A stretch of 64,000 bases of DNA, from positions 4,181,501 through 4,245,500 of the forward strand of contig NZ_JAWPMM010000001.1 of assembly GCF_033344935.1 (NCBI RefSeq), read 5' to 3'. The number at the start of each line of letters is the position of its first letter. Position 1 is the first letter of the stretch. This stretch comes from Reichenbachiella sp. (lineage in GTDB: Bacteria; Bacteroidota; Bacteroidia; Cytophagales; Cyclobacteriaceae). The position numbers and the translations under genes are program-made. Below, in pieces: positions 63,926 to 64,000 of this stretch. The notes below the pieces were generated by a model. The model was not told the origin of the DNA. It worked only from the letters and a program-made list of their open reading frames with translations, and made no database searches.

Positions 63926-64000
63926 TCACAGTCCCCCCTCATCCATCTTAATTTTCATCAATACAGAAAAGGCGTCATTAATGTTCTTTTGCTCCACTAC
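63926..64000 (-). CDS. C-terminal end of a gene entering from the right edge
   Basis: Minus-strand frame open from base 64000 to the TGA at 63926, giving 24 residues: VVEQKNINDAFSVLMKIKMD then EGGL. The sequence looks coding and ends just after the convergent collagen-like gene. Too short to assign; the rest is outside the window. Confidence 0.55.
   Translation of the reverse strand, partial: VVEQKNINDAFSVLMKIKMDEGGL

Overview
The window comes from a gliding-type Bacteroidota bacterium, most likely a marine member of the Cytophagales (inference from gene content; no rRNA is present). The evidence is an Alternative Complex III plus aa3 oxidase respiratory operon, a type IX secretion C-terminal sorting domain, many Bacteroidota-specific DUF families (DUF5686, DUF2911, DUF3109, DUF6428, DUF6728), the long IspG form, PadR-linked ABC permeases, and promoters of the Bacteroidota TTG-N19-TAnnTTTG type instead of -35/-10 boxes. 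No tRNA, rRNA, insertion sequence, prophage or CRISPR array was seen.

Region by region. 1-9.5 kb: a DUF5686 protein cut by the window edge, a Tet-type MFS exporter, a secreted DinB-like protein, a GAF/PAS sensor kinase overlapping a single-domain response regulator, a SiaC-like phosphoprotein with a possible 36-residue membrane peptide and a clean intrinsic terminator, a MarR - FMN reductase - DoxX operon, and a divergent TerC. 9.6-19.1 kb: two MacB/FtsX-type ABC permeases around a PadR regulator, a membrane LytTR regulator, a secreted lipase-like lipoprotein, a secreted unknown, and a membrane protein carrying a kinase phosphoacceptor domain but no ATPase domain. 19.3-24.8 kb: DUF3109, hutG-hutF (last steps of histidine breakdown), a response regulator, DUF2911, and a three-gene arsenic-type operon (DUF6428, ArsC, ArsN-like acetyltransferase) behind two palindromic operators. 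24.8-36.4 kb: rarA, a lipoprotein, an SGNH hydrolase, an SRPBCC gene broken by a stop codon, an orphan membrane protein, a response regulator, a secreted alpha/alpha-toroid protein, ispG-DUF6728-yjbR, an SDR, and the lipid-transport pair mlaE-mlaF.

36.5-43.6 kb is a two-gene unit: a very large multi-membrane NtrY-like sensor kinase followed at once by a 1157-residue outer-membrane beta-barrel protein. 43.6-60.4 kb is a 17-gene minus-strand respiratory operon: actABCDEF (quinol oxidation), ctaC/D/E/E2/F (oxidase), ctaA/ctaB (heme A and O synthesis) and assembly-type genes (SCO-like, DUF420, a small CxxC protein, DUF983). A Bacteroidota promoter lies just upstream of actA and an intrinsic terminator lies inside the operon before the SCO-like gene, so assembly genes may be made at a lower level. 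Electrons would pass from menaquinol through ActB/ActC/ActF to the ActA and ActE hemes, then to CuA of CtaC and to oxygen in CtaD.

60.6-64 kb: an apparently leaderless, self-controlled PadR gene with a membrane-anchored M23 peptidase, a small T9SS-sorted protein, a collagen-like Gly-X-Y protein, and the last 24 codons of a minus-strand gene at the edge.

The more novel-looking items are the PadR - M23 fusion unit, the giant kinase with an apparent non-AUG start joined to a barrel gene, the kinase-like protein without an ATPase domain, the nested inverted-repeat element at 33.8-33.9 kb, and three small unannotated genes (6101-6211, 17988-18137, 36257-36376). Coordinates of domains inside proteins are approximate.
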